Below, piece by piece: positions 14,626 to 25,358 of a DNA stretch of 60,601 nucleotides. The stretch is taken from NCBI GenBank assembly GCA_030682385.1, contig JAUXOG010000089.1, forward strand, positions 1 to 60,601. The letters run 5' to 3'. The position numbers and the translations under genes were made by a program. The stretch is from Bacteroidota bacterium. GTDB lineage: Bacteria; Bacteroidota; Ignavibacteria; UBA10030; BY39. How positions within the stretch are numbered: the stretch's first letter is position 1; each line of letters begins with the position of its first letter. Under the pieces are notes generated by a model. The model was not told the DNA's origin. It saw only the letters and a program-made list of their open reading frames with translations, and made no database searches.

Positions 14626-17600
14626 TTATTTTATGAGTATCATTTTCATCACTTGTATAGCTGATGTATTAGGATCACTAACGCTTGTAACTTCCAGGCG
14701 ATAGAAATACACACCACTTGAAACGAGATTTCCAAAATTATTTCTTGAATTCCATTCAACAATTTTAGTTCCTGTGTTTTGGCTTTCATCGACGAGTGTT
14801 CGAACTTCCTGCCCCAAGGTATTATAAATTTTTAATATAACTTTACTTGCTTCAGGTAATTGATACTTAATCGTTGTCGTCGGGTTAAACGGATTGGGGT
14901 AGTTTTGGAACAAAGCAAAAGTTTCCGGAACATTATCGAGATTATCTGCAACATTTGTAATTGATGTTGTAATGACTTCGATATCGTCGAAATAAATGCC
15001 ATCGCCTTCGAGTGTATCGTCGGTAGTCAAACGGAATCTGAGATAGATTGAATCATTGCCCGGTCCAAAATATATCGGGTTAATTTCAACAGAATCCATA
15101 CCGGTAAGTGCACCACCGGACGGACGGGAAATTGTAATATATGTGCGTAATATATTCCAATCAGTCTTATTATTTGAAATCTCAAAGTAACAAGTATCAC
15201 CTCTATGGAGGACTTGTTGCCGCCACCACTTAACTCTGCCTCCGTTGTAATTAGTTAAGTTTATCGATTCGAGGAGTGTTAGTGTATCGCGGAAGTTTTT
15301 CGGATATTTTCCGAAGCCATCAGTGATTGAATATTTACCCGATTTTTTTGAAGAATCTATCAATGTCCATCGTTTCCCTATATTCCATTTTTCGATCCCT
15401 TCTTCAAAATCGTCAATTATTTCTAAACCGATTCTAAACGAATAATATCCGGTTTCAGGAAATCTCTTTGAGTTTTTATTGGATGTTGAATCTGTAGCAG
15501 AGAAATAATATAAAATATTTTGCCCGCATGTAGCTGGTACTGATAAATTAAAAAGTCCTCCGAAAGTTTCGTCATTATCACGTAAAGTCAGTAATTGCCG
15601 CTGTTCATTCTCATCATTTTCTCTTTTATAGTAAATAAAAGTGCTATCTTTATCTACAGCAACATTATCGGTTACCATTATTTTTGTTTTATATGGTCCA
15701 GAAAGTTTTAGCGATGAAGGAATTGGTTTTATTACATTGATAACCGGAGGAACATGATCCGGACCAACTTTAAATGTGTATGTGTTATCCGATATCAAAC
15801 CTTTATTGGTCTCTACAATAATTTTGTATCCAAAATTGCTTTTACTCATCGCTGGAGGAATAGTTGCTTCGTAAACACCCGAGGGACTCTGAGTCATCAA
15901 TAATTTATTATAGGGTCGTTCATTATTTTTCGACCAAGCTAAATATACATTTAATACTGAATCTCGCGAATTAACAGTCGCCGAAATCGGGATGGGAATA
16001 GTAACATCTTCTGTATCTTTCACACGTATCACATTGACTTTAAATCCTGTAAGCCAAGCTAATGACCGATCTAATATTTGTTGCCTGACTAAAGTACTAC
16101 CGATTGATTCCATGCTTCCAAACGATAAATAAACTAGGCGATAGTTACCGTTGTATCGTATACCAGCAATGCTTTTATTAGGATATCTGAAAACGGGTTT
16201 AGAACCATTAAGTGTATCTATAACGGAGGGCCATGGTGTATTGAAAGAAAATGATAACCCATTACCGATAGTATCATTTGCGACACCCGTGATTGTTCGA
16301 TAATCAGTCCCGTCTGAAATATATTTTGCTCTGAGATTGTTTTCATACCAGATTTTTGATGCACCTCCGGAAGCAATATATTCCGTTCCTTGTGGGTCTG
16401 CCATATCAAACCCGAAATCCATACCCGCAATAAATAGATTCCCCCCGTCGGCTAAATATGTCCCTAAATTTGCCCTGTCATTGCTCTCAAGATAAGGATG
16501 GACATATACATCAGCAAACCATATAACTGCACTGTATTTTTGCATTATATCGGCAGACGGACTTCCCTCATTTTCTCTATCCCAATGTCTGTACACGACT
16601 CCAATGTTTTGTAGAGCTTCAGCATATTCATTAAGACCAACTTGTCCTATATTATCTTCAACTAATAAAACTGTAGGATTGACTGGTAATTGTAAAAGAA
16701 AAGCTGTCTGATAACCATCTGAGTAAACATCTAGTATTAATGGTATTACTTCAGGGAGTGCACCGCTGTGTATTTGGAATTCTAATGGATTTGAGAAATT
16801 CGATTTTGTAGATTTTTCCAAATTGCTGATACCATAAATCGTATCCATATTTGCAGTTGGGTTTGTGACCGAGATTGCCCAATTATCCGTTGATAATGCA
16901 ATGGATGTATTTATAGCATCGCCCCATTCATTTTCAAGAGTTACTGCCAATCCGATTGTTTCACCCGGTTCTATGTTATTATCCATATCTCCAGCAAATT
17001 CATAAAATGAATAACCTTTTAAGACAATTTTAGGAAGCGGCATCGGAGCTGTTTCTGTAAGCGCTCTGTAAGCGTTAATTCTACCAGAACCAAGTTTCCC
17101 TATATATGAGGGATTAATCGGATCAATATTATCCGCAGTACCAAGTAGTTGAAAAATTATTTGTGCTTGTGTAAACGATGGATTATGAGCTTTTATCAGT
17201 CCTGCCAAAGATGCTACTAATGGAGTTGCCATTGAGGTTCCGGCGAAACGTGTATATTGCTCGTTACTGTAAAACGCAGAGGGATGTACGACAGTACTTA
17301 AAATTCCTAAAGCATCGCCACCGGGAGCGGAGACATCTACATCTGCGCCAAAATTTGAATAACTCGCTCTAACATCTGATTCATTTACCGATGCAACACT
17401 CAGGGCAAACGGTGTGGCGCCTAACGCACCCACACCTTCCGCATTTCCATTACCCGCTGAGTGGCACACCACAACACCCTTTATGTGTGCGTATCGAGCA
17501 GCATCGTTTATTAATGTTCCATCACCGGATCCAAAACTTAAATTCGCTATGCGTGCACCGTTATCAGCGGCATAAACAAATGCCTGTGCCATCCAAAGTA

Positions 17601-18432
17601 TTGAACCGGATCCATTTCCATCTGCAGTGTGATAACCAATTCTAATAGGCATAATTTTCGCCGACCAGACTAATGATGCAATGCCGAGTGAGTTGTTCGA
17701 AATTCCAGCAGCAATACCCGCTACATGTGTCCCATGACCATTAAAGTCCATAGGATTATTATCTGCAACAGTAAGGTCTTCACCGGGATAGCCGCCGGAC
17801 GTTACACCTGTTACAAAATCCCAACCTTTTGTATCGTCAATAAAATCATTTCCATCATCATCTACTCCATTGTCTGGTATTTCACCCTGATTTCTCCAAA
17901 TCGCATTTGCTAAATCTGGATGGTCCCAATCGACTCCTGTATCAATTATTGCTATAATAACGCTTGTGTCGCCTTTCGATATATCCCATGCTTGCGGGGC
18001 TTTTACTTGCGGTAAATGCTGCATCTGGGGATATAACGGATCATTGGGAGTTGCATCCATCGTAACAAGATAATTTGGCTCTGCATATTCAATCATGGGA
18101 TCTGCGCTGATTTTTTTTGCGAGCAGCTCAATATCGGTTGTTGAAGGGACATTCAATACAGCTACCAAAGCTAAGTTAACTTCTCCTGATTTCAGATTTG
18201 GGTCGAATTGCTTATTCGGAAAAGCCTTCTCGATTTTTTCTATTCGATATTTCGATGAAAAATCCGATAGTGCTGAATTTTTCTCAATGGCGCCGAAAGA
18301 GTTTTTAAACTTGACAATAATTTGCCCAGGTAAATACAATTTTTCTTTACTTTTATCGGCTGCGTTAGAAATGTTAATCAAAAATAATAAGCTTATTAGT
18401 ATGATTAATGGAGAGCGTAATATTTTAAACAT
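14626..18432 (-). CDS. Subtilisin-family (S8) serine protease with T9SS sorting domain
   Basis: 1268 residues. A signal peptide (1-24) precedes an S8 prodomain (PGQIIVKFKN to EYAEPNYLV, 34-123). The protease domain runs ~125-460 with the full triad: D164 (AIIDTGVDWDHPDL), H233 (FNGHGTHVAG) and S400 (GTSMATP). About 700 residues of beta-rich modules follow, including a segment near 600-780 resembling a ThuA/GATase-like fold and a jelly-roll-like segment near 1030-1170. The T9SS sorting domain occupies the last ~85 residues. An exported, probably surface-held or released endopeptidase that matures by prodomain cleavage. The next gene upstream on this strand ends 525 bp away, so it probably has its own promoter. 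A terminator follows. Confidence 0.9.
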   Translation of the reverse strand: MFKILRSPLIILISLLFLINISNAADKSKEKLYLPGQIIVKFKNSFGAIEKNSALSDFSSKYRIEKIEKAFPNKQFDPNLKSGEVNLALVAVLNVPSTTDIELLAKKISADPMIEYAEPNYLVTMDATPNDPLYPQMQHLPQVKAPQAWDISKGDTSVIIAIIDTGVDWDHPDLANAIWRNQGEIPDNGVDDDGNDFIDDTKGWDFVTGVTSGGYPGEDLTVADNNPMDFNGHGTHVAGIAAGISNNSLGIASLVWSAKIMPIRIGYHTADGNGSGSILWMAQAFVYAADNGARIANLSFGSGDGTLINDAARYAHIKGVVVCHSAGNGNAEGVGALGATPFALSVASVNESDVRASYSNFGADVDVSAPGGDALGILSTVVHPSAFYSNEQYTRFAGTSMATPLVASLAGLIKAHNPSFTQAQIIFQLLGTADNIDPINPSYIGKLGSGRINAYRALTETAPMPLPKIVLKGYSFYEFAGDMDNNIEPGETIGLAVTLENEWGDAINTSIALSTDNWAISVTNPTANMDTIYGISNLEKSTKSNFSNPLEFQIHSGALPEVIPLILDVYSDGYQTAFLLQLPVNPTVLLVEDNIGQVGLNEYAEALQNIGVVYRHWDRENEGSPSADIMQKYSAVIWFADVYVHPYLESNDRANLGTYLADGGNLFIAGMDFGFDMADPQGTEYIASGGASKIWYENNLRAKYISDGTDYRTITGVANDTIGNGLSFSFNTPWPSVIDTLNGSKPVFRYPNKSIAGIRYNGNYRLVYLSFGSMESIGSTLVRQQILDRSLAWLTGFKVNVIRVKDTEDVTIPIPISATVNSRDSVLNVYLAWSKNNERPYNKLLMTQSPSGVYEATIPPAMSKSNFGYKIIVETNKGLISDNTYTFKVGPDHVPPVINVIKPIPSSLKLSGPYKTKIMVTDNVAVDKDSTFIYYKRENDENEQRQLLTLRDNDETFGGLFNLSVPATCGQNILYYFSATDSTSNKNSKRFPETGYYSFRIGLEIIDDFEEGIEKWNIGKRWTLIDSSKKSGKYSITDGFGKYPKNFRDTLTLLESINLTNYNGGRVKWWRQQVLHRGDTCYFEISNNKTDWNILRTYITISRPSGGALTGMDSVEINPIYFGPGNDSIYLRFRLTTDDTLEGDGIYFDDIEVITTSITNVADNLDNVPETFALFQNYPNPFNPTTTIKYQLPEASKVILKIYNTLGQEVRTLVDESQNTGTKIVEWNSRNNFGNLVSSGVYFYRLEVTSVSDPNTSAIQVMKMILIK

Positions 18433-18803
18433 AAAGTCATTAAACCTTTAATTTTATTTTAAAAAACAGGTAGCGTGCATTGATGAAACATGAAACAGCG
18501 CTACCACTAAGAGGGTAGTGAAACCTGATAGAAATTTTTTCTTTGTGTTTGTCATGAAACTTAAATATCGTTTATTGAATTATTGATATATCTGAAATAT
18601 TATAATACAACAGATTCAGAAACTGTTGAAATAGTTTATATTCTTCTCCTTTTATCAGTAACCGTTTCAACGGTTTGAAAACAATTTTTCAGACGTCTCT
18701 ATAATTTTGTAAGAGGCTACCTAGGAGTTGTTATGTTTACTATTTACTATTCACTAATACTAACAAAGCAGCCCCTTACATTAAAAATATATCTTCCTTA
18801 TCC

Positions 18804-18888
18804 GTGCTCTCGATACGACTCACTTCGTTCATCTACTCGAGCACCAACGGAGTTTACCATGTAGAGACGCTCAATGGAGCGTCTCTAC
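18804..18888. repeat. Two intergenic palindromes
   Basis: GTGCTCTCGA...TCGAGCAC (18804-18844) is followed by a perfect GTAGAGACGCTC-AATG-GAGCGTCTCTAC (18861-18888). Both look like dispersed intergenic repeats rather than terminators, since no T-run follows. The rest of the 18433-18957 gap has a small AACCGTT-TC-AACGGTT hairpin (18660-18675) and otherwise AT-rich sequence without a gene. Confidence 0.6.
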
Positions 18889-18957
18889 ACAATAATAGAA
18901 TTACTTTACCAACAATCCCGCCAAAAAGCACCGGGACTCCTTCTTTTTTTATTTGAA

Positions 18958-21900
18958 TTATTTGAGAAGGAGCATCTTCTTTATTTCAGAACGGCTGTTA
19001 GTAACAACCTTGTAGAAATAAAGACCGCTGGTGAAGTTCTCTCCGTCAAATTTCAGTGAATAATATTTGCCGGGTTCTGCAACACCATTGAATAAAACCG
19101 CAACTTCTTGTCCGAGGACGTTATATACAGACACTACCGCATGTTCAGTCTTATCAACTGAGAATTTAATTAACGTTGATGGATTGAACGGATTCGGATA
19201 GTTTTGATGGACACGGAATTCCACAGGGGTAACTTCTTCAACTGATAGCATAGAAATGCTAATGCTTACTACCGGTGAATAAGTTATTAGCCCTTCGTTA
19301 TCCTGCTGACGTAAACGATAGTGATAGATTCCAGAAGTTGATATTGTATTATCAACAAATGAATATTGTTGAGGATCAAGAGTTGTTCCATAACCCGGGA
19401 TAAAGCCGTTCTCAACTTCGATAAAGTTTTGTTCGTTATCAGCACGGCGTTCTACAAAGAAACCATAGTTATTAATTTCACTTATAGTTTCCCACTGTAA
19501 GGAAACACCTGAACCTTCTGCGTTCAACTGACCAATAAAGAAAGCCAACTGGACCGGAAGTGGACTTCCAGGAATTTCATCTGCGCCCATATAAGGAAAT
19601 AATACATCACGCACTTCACCGTCGAAATCATTTGTTATGCCTGTTCCTGTTGCTGCGATTAAATCTACATCACCAATAGAACCACCGGATAAATGGAGAT
19701 CCCCCGTTGTCACATCAGCAAATGTAATTGCCTTTGATTTAGAATTAGCATCTTGACTTGAAGCTGTTTGCCAAGCAGCTAATGTTGCAGTAGCAGCAGT
19801 TTCCCAATAACCAAATACTGAACCGCTGCCAGAAACATAAAAATCGTTATAGTTTGAAACCAAACCGGTACCACAACCGCTCTCAACGTAAACAGCGTAA
19901 TGTGAACCCGTTGCACCTGAGTTTGTTCGAACATTATATACAATGTTATTTTTAAAATTTGTCGTACTGCCTTGATAGCTGCGATAGAACCCTATAGAGT
20001 TCTTACTAGTACCCGTTGTAGGGCTGCCGCCGATATAGATTGTGTTATAGTAGATATTGAACAACCTTCCTGTTCCGGCTTGGTCATGAATACCATATAT
20101 TACTGCATTATTAGTCGTTGACGATCCATCAAGCGTTATGAAGTTGTTTGCAACTGTCGTTACGAGTGTTGAACTCGCGTCATAAAGATCAATACCTTTT
20201 AGTGTAGGAGTTACAGCAATTGTTTGTATGTTGTAAATCTTGTTACGGAGTATGTTTGTTCCTCCAACCGTAGGGGAGTGAACATCAATTACCTTTACGA
20301 GTGAGGAACTGAAAGTCGTTGTCCAATAAAGATTGTTTTGACTGATTGTTGTGTTGATCGCAGCGTAACCAAGATAGAAACCATATCCACTAAAATCAAA
20401 TATATTACATTGACTGATGCTATTATTAGTATTTTCTTTAGCCGCTGTTCCATTAAAAACAACTGCTGTTGTAGCCCAACCGGCTGAAGTCCTTGTTATA
20501 TCACAATTGTTAACATTGTTGTTATCGTTGCCAGTCGTTCCGGTTGTTGTGCTAAATAAAATTACTCCACCCGTTGATGAGCTTTGTCCACCTTTTATTG
20601 TACAATACTGCACCGTGTTGTAGTCAGCATCATTTATTAAACGAATCGTGTTGGCAGTTGAGGTACTTGAAGTCGAAGTATTTTCTACTGTTAATTCTTT
20701 TGATGTTCCGCTGCCGCCGGGTCTTCCATCAATTGTAACATAGTCGGCACCGTTCAAAACAATTATACCAGTGGCGCTGGAACCAGAAATGGTAAGCCCG
20801 ATAGCATCTGATGCGGGTCTAAATGTCACTGTATTTGTTGAGCTGCTTAATGACATTGAATTTATTGTGAGCGGGTAAGTTTCACTTGCGCTTGTATATG
20901 TGCTTTGGAGTTCTAATACTGTCGGACCTTCTATACCAAACGCATTCAAATCAGCAATTGCAGTAGTAAGTGTTAAATAAGAAAAACTTCCACCGGGACC
21001 AATTGTTTTAGTTCCCGACAAAGGAGCTTTGATTGTTCTGGTTCCAGCAGGTGCAGTAACTGTTGGCGTTTGAGCGCTGCCAACTGTTAATGATGTACAT
21101 TCTGCATCAACAACATTTTCTGGTGTTGCACCGGAAACAATATCATAAGTAAGCCAGAAATAGTTTGTACCGCTTGAGAGAGTTTGACTTCCGGTAATTG
21201 AATATGACCCGCTCGGAGTTATATTGGTTGACCCAAATTGAGTCGTTGTCGAAAATGTACTACTCGTTCCCGTGTAGAAAATCTTTGCATTTGAAATATC
21301 TACAGTATTTGTTGTGCCAGTTGTGTTCAAATCAAATTGCGTAGCGCTAAGTGGACTTTCTGTTCCGCTGGTAACAACCTGAATACCGATAATCTGGTTG
21401 TTCGTTGTTCCTCGCATAACAATGCTTGTATTTTGCGTTGTGGTACTGGATAAATAGGCCATATTCGCTGCCTGCCACGTGAATGTTTGGCCTGAGGCAG
21501 GATAAACTGCATCAGTAAGTGTGCAACTTGCGCCATTAGTACCGCCCGCTGTTGTTGAAGCCCAATTCGTCGTAGTCGTTCTATTGTTGAAGTCTGCATT
21601 CGATGAGCCTTTCAATCCATCCTGATAAGTTCGGCTACCACCTCCCGCAGTCATTGTTCCATAGACAAATTCCACCTTGTTTGAGGTTTCGTACAGTTTT
21701 ATTTGAAAGTTATATGTCTGTGGACCACCGTTATGCTTATAGTTTTTCCACTGTACGGTAAATACACGATTGGGGGAACTTCCCTCCATCAATGACATCA
21801 ATTCGCCATCAGCCTTAGATTGTAAATCTCCGCTTAATGCTGCAACAAGAGTATTGGGGGATGTCGCGCTAATTGCAGAATAAGTACTCGAGACTGAAGA

Positions 21901-22155
21901 ACCCATCGCAACGAAACCGTTGGTCTGAATGCTAACTTGAGTATATGCTGTTCCGTTGTAAGTAAAGCTAAATCCAATGCTGATTGCATTAAAGTTATCG
22001 TCATCATTTGCGGTAGTACCGTGAACCGTTCCTCCGGTAATCGCAGAATACGTACCGGATGAACTTGTAAAGCCGAGCGTGCTTACCTGTGCAAATACTA
22101 CTGTACTTGCAAAAAAGAATAAGCAGCTAAACAAGAAAATTGTTAAGTTTTTCAT
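18958..22155 (-). CDS. T9SS-exported beta-helix protein
   Basis: 1065 residues. Signal peptide 1-22 is followed by a beta-sandwich (~23-230: FSFTYNGTAYTQVSIQTNGF, common at the front of Bacteroidota adhesins) and a BNR-neuraminidase N-terminal-like domain (~235-390: NQIIGIQVVTSGTESPLSATQF). A right-handed parallel beta-helix spans ~395-840 (DYVTIDGRPGGSG, DYNTVQYCTIKGG, NNVNNCDI). Then come a linker with QLNAEGSGVSLQWETISEINN (an FN3-like strand set) and the T9SS sorting domain. It is serine/threonine-rich, as expected for a surface protein. The beta-helix suggests glycan binding or cleavage, but no catalytic residues can be assigned. Confidence 0.85.
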   Translation of the reverse strand: MKNLTIFLFSCLFFFASTVVFAQVSTLGFTSSSGTYSAITGGTVHGTTANDDDNFNAISIGFSFTYNGTAYTQVSIQTNGFVAMGSSVSSTYSAISATSPNTLVAALSGDLQSKADGELMSLMEGSSPNRVFTVQWKNYKHNGGPQTYNFQIKLYETSNKVEFVYGTMTAGGGSRTYQDGLKGSSNADFNNRTTTTNWASTTAGGTNGASCTLTDAVYPASGQTFTWQAANMAYLSSTTTQNTSIVMRGTTNNQIIGIQVVTSGTESPLSATQFDLNTTGTTNTVDISNAKIFYTGTSSTFSTTTQFGSTNITPSGSYSITGSQTLSSGTNYFWLTYDIVSGATPENVVDAECTSLTVGSAQTPTVTAPAGTRTIKAPLSGTKTIGPGGSFSYLTLTTAIADLNAFGIEGPTVLELQSTYTSASETYPLTINSMSLSSSTNTVTFRPASDAIGLTISGSSATGIIVLNGADYVTIDGRPGGSGTSKELTVENTSTSSTSTANTIRLINDADYNTVQYCTIKGGQSSSTGGVILFSTTTGTTGNDNNNVNNCDITRTSAGWATTAVVFNGTAAKENTNNSISQCNIFDFSGYGFYLGYAAINTTISQNNLYWTTTFSSSLVKVIDVHSPTVGGTNILRNKIYNIQTIAVTPTLKGIDLYDASSTLVTTVANNFITLDGSSTTNNAVIYGIHDQAGTGRLFNIYYNTIYIGGSPTTGTSKNSIGFYRSYQGSTTNFKNNIVYNVRTNSGATGSHYAVYVESGCGTGLVSNYNDFYVSGSGSVFGYWETAATATLAAWQTASSQDANSKSKAITFADVTTGDLHLSGGSIGDVDLIAATGTGITNDFDGEVRDVLFPYMGADEIPGSPLPVQLAFFIGQLNAEGSGVSLQWETISEINNYGFFVERRADNEQNFIEVENGFIPGYGTTLDPQQYSFVDNTISTSGIYHYRLRQQDNEGLITYSPVVSISISMLSVEEVTPVEFRVHQNYPNPFNPSTLIKFSVDKTEHAVVSVYNVLGQEVAVLFNGVAEPGKYYSLKFDGENFTSGLYFYKVVTNSRSEIKKMLLLK

Positions 22156-22222
22156 AACTTCTCCTAAAGATTAATGATTATTATTTTGTTAATTAGTTAA
22201 TTAGTTATTTATTGAAACGCAT

Positions 22223-25200
22223 TTATTTATTCAGTAACATTTTTTTTACGCTGTTATATTGACCTGTTTTTAACGAATAAAAATATACTCCGTTCGAAAG
22301 ATTTTGTGAGTTAAACAGAGCCGTATGTTTTCCTGCTTCTTTTTCTTCGTTCACAAGCGTTATTACTTCCTGTCCTAGGACATCGAATACTTTCAAGTTT
22401 ACCCAACTGCTTACCGGAATGTCGTACTTTATTAAAGTTGTCGGGTTAAACGGATTAGGATAGTTTTGGTGTAAGGCAAACTCATCAGGAATCTCTGTTT
22501 GTGAAAAGTTTTGAATACCCAATTGAAGCTCTTTAATTTTTTCATCTTGAATTTGTATCTGACCCTTTCCACTCCTTGTATTATTGCTTATTACCTTTCC
22601 GCCGACAGGTTCTCTAACCACGAACCGATCGCAATTCGTTTCTTTTATGTCCCACTCTATTTTTATTGGATATGCGTGTGATTGAATTGCAATTGTGTAA
22701 TCTTTAATATCGGCTTCACCCGCATTGTACAAGACAACAGAACTTCCACCGGATTTAGTTTGAAAGCGCACATCGAATCCATCTTGAGGGGGCAGAGGCG
22801 GCAGCTCATACCGGAACAAATTATCATCTCCAACGCCAGCGCCAAAGTATAAAATTTGCTTTTTACCCGCGTTGTCGGTGAATATTAACCTATTTAAGTT
22901 ATCAATGTTTTGGATGGCAGATGCTTCATTCTTTGAAAGAATTATGCCGGAGGATAAAAACAATTTTCCGTTAGACCTAATTTTTATCCAATATCCATTA
23001 CCTGGTTTTATAGTATCGGCTGGATAATAGCCGTTATTATATCCATAATAACTTGAGGAAATCAGACCCGGAGGATTAGTTGTAATGTTGGCAGTTTTAA
23101 CTGGGTTGCTAATCGAACCGATCATATTCCATCCTTGTGAAACGTCCACGGAGTCTGTTGCAATAAGAGTTCCACTCAATTGAAAAACATCCGATGCAGG
23201 AAATTTTAACCAATACCCAAAACCATTTTCAATTGTATCTTTAGCTTGATATCCTGCCTGATATAAAAAAGCATTCGAAGTTGCCGAAGGGAATAATATA
23301 GTTTTGCGTCGGTCGGGTCGGGTAACCGGCAGCGATACCATATTCCAACCGCTATTGACTGTAAAGGTAGGCGTAAGAGGAGGTATTGTGATGTCTTTAC
23401 CAAATATGATAGCAAAATTATCCGGGAAGTTCGCATCCAACCTGACAGCCGGAGTTCCATCGTATAGATATTGGCTGCCTCTTTTTCCATCGCTATTTTC
23501 AATTCCGATTGTTGAAGCGGATTCGTTAGCGGGCATCGTGTTATATTGGAATAGTATAGTGTTGGCGCGATATAAATTATCGCCATAGTTTAGGATAACT
23601 TCAAAATCATTTAAGTCCGTGCTACCTAAAAGGGGAATGTTGTGATATTGAACAATAAACCTGCCATTAACAGCATCATTGTAATAGTAGATATTACCGG
23701 CGCCAGCTTCTGCGGGGTTTAAGTCATCCCAGAAAGGGGCAATAATTGCATCAGGCAAATAATCAGCATTAGGTATACTACGATTTGATGCCGAGTTACT
23801 ACCTCCCCAAGCAAGATCAAATGTAATAAAACCATTGGCGTTGACCCTAAGTTGTGTATAGGTTATATCATAAAATTGAAATTCGGGAATAGTAATCGGT
23901 AAACTCGTTCCATCATCAGTGAGGTTGAGAGGTGTTCCGACGGACGTTATATTCACCCAATTAAAACTTGGCTTAGGAGTGTTAGGGTTTAAACTGTTCG
24001 AATAATAATATCCGCCTGCATCCGGTCCGCCGGCAAATGGAGAATTGACATTTCTCAATTCATCACGAGAATCGTTCGCGGAAACTTCATCACCCGCCAT
24101 TGTAACTTTAAACCTGACTGTATGAGACCCCGGCACAGTTGGAACCCAGGTTGCGTTAATAGTAACATCGCGAGTTGCACCGGCAGGAATATCTGGATAG
24201 AAAGCGGCAAACTCATGAAACGTAGCACTTCCAGGAAATCCATCCGTTGGTCCTATCCAAGCTTCTGCCGTATAATTTGTACCCAGGACTGGGTCCACGC
24301 CGTTGTTTTTAACAGATGCTTTAACTCCATATCCTAATGTTCCCGTATAAAGACCTGTCAAGGTTGGATAAACAATATTAGTTACAGAAATATCGACTGT
24401 AGGGACAACGGTTACAGAGCGCAAAGGCGAAGCATCGTTAGATGGAATTTCATCACCCGATAATTCTGTTTGGACTTGTATAACATACTCTATGTATTGA
24501 GTAGGTGTCCATTGAGTTGAGAATGTAAAGGGAACTGAGCTTCCGGAGTTGACTGCCGGTCCTGACTCCACATTATTATAAACCGGCGTCCCGCCCGGAT
24601 ACTCTGTACTCCGCCAAATTTTAGCTCGCACATTAAAAGCTCCCGCCGACTGGTTTGCGGTTCCAAAATTATTTATTGTAACCGCAATTGTTTGAGGAGT
24701 CAGTAAAACATTTCCAGCCGGGGGACTTGAGATAGCCGTAACACCCACATCATTTACAATTTCTTCACCGATAAACACATTATCGATATGTATCCAGTTA
24801 CCCCACTTACCGACACCACGAAAAGCGAAGGTTAGAGAAGGATAACCTCCATACGCAGTTACACTTACTGTCTTTTCCTCGAAGTATGCGCCAAACGGCG
24901 GCGGCACGACAGACCGTCGGAATCCCGCCAGCACTATCCACGAACTCCCACCATCGGTTGACACATCAACATAAAGTGAATCTAATGTGCTCGAATATTG
25001 TGTGTCTCTTCTAAATTGAAATTTACATTGAGGAGTAAATGTTGAAGACCAATCGAGTGTAGGTGTTATGAGCCGCGCAGTAGAACCCGACGGCAAATTA
25101 TAACTCTGAAACGTAGCAACATTTGGTGAACTCGGCGCCGACGGTGTAGCTGGATTATATGGTCCTGTGATTGCCCAAGTATAGTATCCCGCTATGGAAT

Positions 25201-25348
25201 CAGGTACCGCAGACCAACCCGCTGGTAACGATGACGACCCGTCAAACTTTTCATAAATTAGGTTTGCGAGTTTTTTTTCCTGAGAATAGGAAGACGAAAA
25301 GATAAAACATAACAATACAAAAATTAGTAGTAAGGCAAAGTGTTTCAT
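22223..25348 (-). CDS. T9SS-exported multidomain adhesin-like protein
   Basis: 1041 residues. After the signal peptide, residues ~28-195 form a choice-of-anchor-J/MAM-like jelly roll (YEKFDGSSSLPAGW, DSLYVDVSTDGGSSW, WIHIDNVFIG). CARDB-like adhesion modules follow (~200-425), then a nidogen-like propeller-edge domain (~450-650: INANGF-type VNANGFITFD, IIAPFWDDLNP) and a repeated YQAG/YYGYNNGY segment. An LPPxPP domain (~850-950: FGAGVGDDNLFRYELPPLPP, YPIKIEW) is like the duplicated one in the 473-2980 protein. The T9SS sorting domain ends it. The stop of the upstream gene is 10 bp before its start, so the two are cotranscribed. Confidence 0.85.
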   Translation of the reverse strand: MKHFALLLIFVLLCFIFSSSYSQEKKLANLIYEKFDGSSSLPAGWSAVPDSIAGYYTWAITGPYNPATPSAPSSPNVATFQSYNLPSGSTARLITPTLDWSSTFTPQCKFQFRRDTQYSSTLDSLYVDVSTDGGSSWIVLAGFRRSVVPPPFGAYFEEKTVSVTAYGGYPSLTFAFRGVGKWGNWIHIDNVFIGEEIVNDVGVTAISSPPAGNVLLTPQTIAVTINNFGTANQSAGAFNVRAKIWRSTEYPGGTPVYNNVESGPAVNSGSSVPFTFSTQWTPTQYIEYVIQVQTELSGDEIPSNDASPLRSVTVVPTVDISVTNIVYPTLTGLYTGTLGYGVKASVKNNGVDPVLGTNYTAEAWIGPTDGFPGSATFHEFAAFYPDIPAGATRDVTINATWVPTVPGSHTVRFKVTMAGDEVSANDSRDELRNVNSPFAGGPDAGGYYYSNSLNPNTPKPSFNWVNITSVGTPLNLTDDGTSLPITIPEFQFYDITYTQLRVNANGFITFDLAWGGSNSASNRSIPNADYLPDAIIAPFWDDLNPAEAGAGNIYYYNDAVNGRFIVQYHNIPLLGSTDLNDFEVILNYGDNLYRANTILFQYNTMPANESASTIGIENSDGKRGSQYLYDGTPAVRLDANFPDNFAIIFGKDITIPPLTPTFTVNSGWNMVSLPVTRPDRRKTILFPSATSNAFLYQAGYQAKDTIENGFGYWLKFPASDVFQLSGTLIATDSVDVSQGWNMIGSISNPVKTANITTNPPGLISSSYYGYNNGYYPADTIKPGNGYWIKIRSNGKLFLSSGIILSKNEASAIQNIDNLNRLIFTDNAGKKQILYFGAGVGDDNLFRYELPPLPPQDGFDVRFQTKSGGSSVVLYNAGEADIKDYTIAIQSHAYPIKIEWDIKETNCDRFVVREPVGGKVISNNTRSGKGQIQIQDEKIKELQLGIQNFSQTEIPDEFALHQNYPNPFNPTTLIKYDIPVSSWVNLKVFDVLGQEVITLVNEEKEAGKHTALFNSQNLSNGVYFYSLKTGQYNSVKKMLLNK

Positions 25349-25358
25349 ATTTTTTTCC

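Noticed and set aside
17178-17645. Plus-strand open frames inside the subtilisin gene
   Set aside because: Antisense shadows of a gene with clear catalytic motifs and no RBS or family similarity of their own.
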